Source: Cerioporus squamosus (taxonomy: Eukaryota; Basidiomycota; Agaricomycetes; Polyporales; Polyporaceae). From it: a stretch of 10,484 bases of DNA. The stretch's first letter is position 1. Each line of letters starts with the position of its first letter. The position numbers and the translations under genes were made by a program. The DNA is taken from contig JABYQS010000965.1 in assembly GCA_022592435.1 (NCBI GenBank), positions 1 through 10,484 of the forward strand. The letters are read 5' to 3'. Shown here piece after piece: positions 8,078 through 10,484 of the stretch. The notes under the pieces were generated by a model. It searched no databases, had not been told where the DNA came from, and saw nothing but the letters and a program-made list of their open reading frames with translations.

Positions 8078-10015
8078 TCACATGTAATACTTGTCTACGT
8101 CCAAACATCCGTCCACCATTGCGGCGCTCCAGCGGGCCTGTAGTTCCCGCTGCTCCTCGGCGACGAGATCGATGTCCGCCTCTTGTTTGACCTGGTTGCG
8201 GGCACCGAGGGGGTCGGCACGCGCCTTGCCCTTGGCTCTGTCAGGATGTCGAGGATCGTCCACCTTGATCACGTCGGCAGTCAGGCACTGAGCTTGCATT
8301 TCGATGCCGAGATGCGGTGGGATGCCGAGGAGGACTGGGATACGCATCAGGACGGTGTGCTCGTCCTTCGGGACGTGTACCCGTTCATCGAGGGTGTATT
8401 GCTTCCAGTCCGTGACTCTGCGATCCCAGACTAGAACGTGCCCCTCGCGGTTGTCGCTCATGGCCTGCATCAGAGCTTCGTCGTCGTCCAGGGCGAACGT
8501 ACGATCGTCGGCGAGGGGGAGAAGAAGTGTGAGGGCGGTTTCCATGTCCTGGCAAGACACGTCAGCATGCAACAGGGAGCACAGTACCACTGGGACTCAC
8601 TTTGTACCATAGGACGACGTAGACGCAGCCTTCGAAATGGTCGCGAGCGATGGCTTCACTCCACGCCTTCTTGGCCCGGGAGGCAGCCCTTTTGCGACCA
8701 GCGTCTGTGTCTGGAGCGAGTTCCTCCAGTCGATGGACCTCGAGGGCGAAGTTCGGGCAATACGTCTCTTGCGTGCGGAAGAGCAGCATGGGCGCGCCGC
8801 CCGTAAGTGAGAACGGCCATGCGCAGCTCTCCCACTCAGAAGCCAACGCACACCACACTTGCGCTTCGTGGATCTTGGACGCTGCTTCCCTCAGCAAGGT
8901 TTGCACAACGGCTTGCGCGGCGAGATCGATTTTTTCCGCGTCAGGAAACGTTATCTGCAAGGTCTGTGGTGGTTTCGTGCTCTGAACGTTGGTGAGTATC
9001 ATCAATGGATTCGAGGCACCTGCACACTCACCTCGGACCAGGCCACCAGGGTGATGGTGCGTTCGCCGACAATCTTCAGCTCCCGACGTGTCTTCTGCAT
9101 GTCGCATTAGGGGTGTGCAAAGTTGGGCAATGAATCACCACGTACCTTGCGCGGGGTGGGCCCATCGTGTGCCTCGGTAACACGTCGTTTGATTTCGTCT
9201 GCCAGCTTCTTGTCCTTCTGCCGACGAAGCTCGGCCGCATTCGCAGCCTTGTCAGTGCGGTCCTGGCGTCGCTGTTCCTGACTTGCCGAGACCAGGGAAG
9301 CCTGGATCGCAGCCTCTAACTCGCGTGCCTCTGCATCTCGTCCCTCCGCCTGCGATGTGCGGTGTGCACTGGCTGCCATACCGGCAGATACGTCCGCAGT
9401 CCAACTCCTCGCGAATGACGTCTTCGATGTCTTTCTGCAGCTGGAGTGAGATCTCCGCTTGAGGTGGCTTCGTCAGTCGACCACAACGTCCGCACTGTTC
9501 TTTCATTAGCTTGGCACAGTCATCGATGAACTGCGATCTTATCACCTCAGCCCGCCAACGACCAAGAGAGCATCGGTATACGCGATGAACAACCAAAACT
9601 GGACGTTGCCGTCAAGATGCGAAGGACAGTCGCGGTGGCTGCACTTTCTCGGGAGGACCGTGGAGTCGTGCCAAACCGTCGGTCCAGGCCACTGTGCGAC
9701 GTCGCACGCTGTAGTTGCTCCGGTTGCGAGTGTCGAGGTGGTCTACACAGAGGGGAGGAAGGGCTGGGAACCATGGCCCGCATACAGGGGAGACGAGCCA
9801 GACCGAGCAGGCGTGGGGGTAACATGACAGAGGAGGCTGGTAGGAGTCGCGGAAGAGGTGGAAGAGCAGGAGGTGGAGCTCGCGGCGCGCTTGTCGAAAA
9901 TTGCTAACACCTGCGGTCCCTTGCCCGCTACGGCCAGGGCGTCGGCTGTTTGGTTTATGAGGGTGAGCGAGTGCGGCTTGCGGCCTCGGTGAGCGGTCTC
10001 CGTTCGTAACCATTG
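8078..10015 (-). CDS. unknown protein with Cys/His cluster, UIM-like helix and conserved-looking C-terminal domain
   Basis: Seven exons: 9824-10015, 9582-9742, 9392-9537, 9146-9336, 9032-9094, 8601-8981 and 8078-8548. The introns are 81, 44, 55, 51, 50 and 52 nt, and all phases agree, giving 535 codons including the stop. The strongest introns are 9095-9145 (GTACGT), 8982-9031 (GTGAGT, CTCAC) and 8549-8600 (GTGAGT, CTGAC). The 5' end is open: the first exon begins right after an in-frame TAG, so it must be spliced to something upstream. The first 60 residues end in a Ser/Thr-rich linker. Next comes RKCSHRDCPSHLDGNVQFW, and about 35 residues later EQCGRCGRL; together CX4C and CX2C with nearby His could bind one zinc ion. 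Then ARELEAAIQASL fits a ubiquitin-interacting motif (hydrophobic-x-x-A-x-x-x-S), followed by a Lys/Arg/Glu-rich helix. The remaining 300 residues (ERTITLVAWSE ... FEGCVYVVLWYK ... HVLVWDRRVTDWKQYTL) look like a folded alpha/beta domain ending in an acidic, Lys-rich tail. I do not recognise the family. The stop is TGA at 8078-8080; alternatively a 34-nt intron (8048-8081) gives a five-residue longer end with stop at 8032. Confidence 0.65.
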
Positions 10016-10073
10016 CTGCTAGCTGGATGGAATGTCGTTGATCTCAGCGAGACATGGAAACGTTTCTAGACGT

Positions 10074-10484
10074 CTATGCTAACAAACTACACCTCGGCGA
10101 AGCGGCGACGAACCAGGCGCGGAGTTCGTCCGCATTGCCAGTCCGCTTTCGCTTCCTCGACGCCAGGCCCATGAGTACCTCGGCGATGGTCTCGGGGACA
10201 TAAGCTATTACATGTGGTACTACTGCCCCAGCTGCTCCATCCCGCTGAGCGGCGTGCTTCAACACGTCCCTCGAAGCCTTAGTCGACATTGCGATGTCGT
10301 AGAACGTGGGAATGCCTTCGTGAACCAGGCAAGCAGTCTGGGGGCCGCGTCAGTGTCTGCTGTCGACGAGATTACACTCGTACCTCTTCGGTGACAGCGT
10401 AGGACAGCTCTCCAAAGTCGTCCGGGCGGGTCTTCACAGCGTCGAAAGCGCAGAGGTGGCTTCCGAAACCTGGCACGCACTGCA
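10074..10484 (-). CDS. 3' part of an unrecognised gene (runs off the window)
   Basis: Two exons, beyond 10484 to 10384 and then 10337-10074, are separated by a 46-nt intron (10338-10383; donor GTACGA, branch CTGAC, acceptor CCCAG), in phase 0. The visible product reads GFGSHLCAFDAVKTRPDDFG, then after the intron LVHEGIPTFYDIAMSTKASR and an Ala/Val-rich helix, a basic SRKRKR cluster, and a stop TAG at 10074-10076. No domain recognised. It may not be a separate gene: a phase-0 donor (GTACTC at 10178) could splice across 163 nt to 10015 and make it the N-terminal part of the gene at 8078-10015. Against that, the sequence skipped would be the protein-like SRKRKRTGNADELRAWF, and the intron would be three times the local norm. 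Confidence 0.5.

Noticed and set aside
9612..10013. 133-codon minus-strand open frame starting with ATG
   Set aside because: The neighbouring frame in the same stretch holds the continuous, motif-bearing exons (CSHRDC region) with matching splice phases.
1..10484. tRNA, rRNA, CRISPR array, retrotransposon LTR or reverse transcriptase, KDZ transposase
   Set aside because: I looked for each and saw no supporting structure or motif in this window.

Overview
The window looks like nuclear DNA of a basidiomycete fungus, most likely an Agaricomycete. It is GC-rich. Almost every convincing protein segment is interrupted by short introns (mostly 44-65 nt) with GT...AG ends, donors such as GTGAGT, GTAAGT and GTACGT, and CTNAC-like branch sites 8-20 nt before the acceptor. 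Two genes also belong to families I know as heavily expanded in Agaricomycetes. All supported genes lie on the minus strand, so gene order below runs from high to low coordinates. Long single-frame open stretches are misleading here; gene models were built by joining exons whose phases agree.

Layout. (1) 10484-10074: 3' part of an unrecognised gene entering from outside the window. (2) 10015-8078: a seven-exon gene of unknown function with a Cys/His cluster (CSHRDC ... CGRC), a ubiquitin-interacting-motif-like helix, and a long C-terminal domain. (3) 7798-5857: a seven-exon gene for a Tet/JBP-like 2-oxoglutarate/Fe(II) dioxygenase with a charged N-terminal tail. Its HxD, distal His and Arg are all encoded, but a single extra base just before the HxD motif breaks the frame. 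(4) 5777-4693: small, weakly supported spliced genes, including a 105-residue acidic/proline-rich protein. (5) about 3762-1475: a multi-exon gene ending in an Agaricomycete-expanded domain (WKEF...AM..GF...YGW) whose layout recalls HicA. Its 3' half is well supported and its 5' half is not resolved. (6) 1180-1: no gene seen; it holds a purine-rich minisatellite of about 17-bp units, a larger dispersed duplication and a palindrome.

How the parts may work together is mostly inference. A Tet-like dioxygenase suggests oxidation of modified bases in nucleic acid, and fungal TET/JBP genes are reported to be associated with KDZ transposons, but no KDZ transposase or terminal inverted repeat is visible here. 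The co-oriented set of a dioxygenase, a Cys-cluster/UIM protein and a HicA-like protein may be a lineage-specific accessory cluster, or simply neighbours in a gene-family-rich subtelomeric or accessory region. The broken dioxygenase and the hard-to-join exons in 2686-3762 suggest that some of these genes are decaying.
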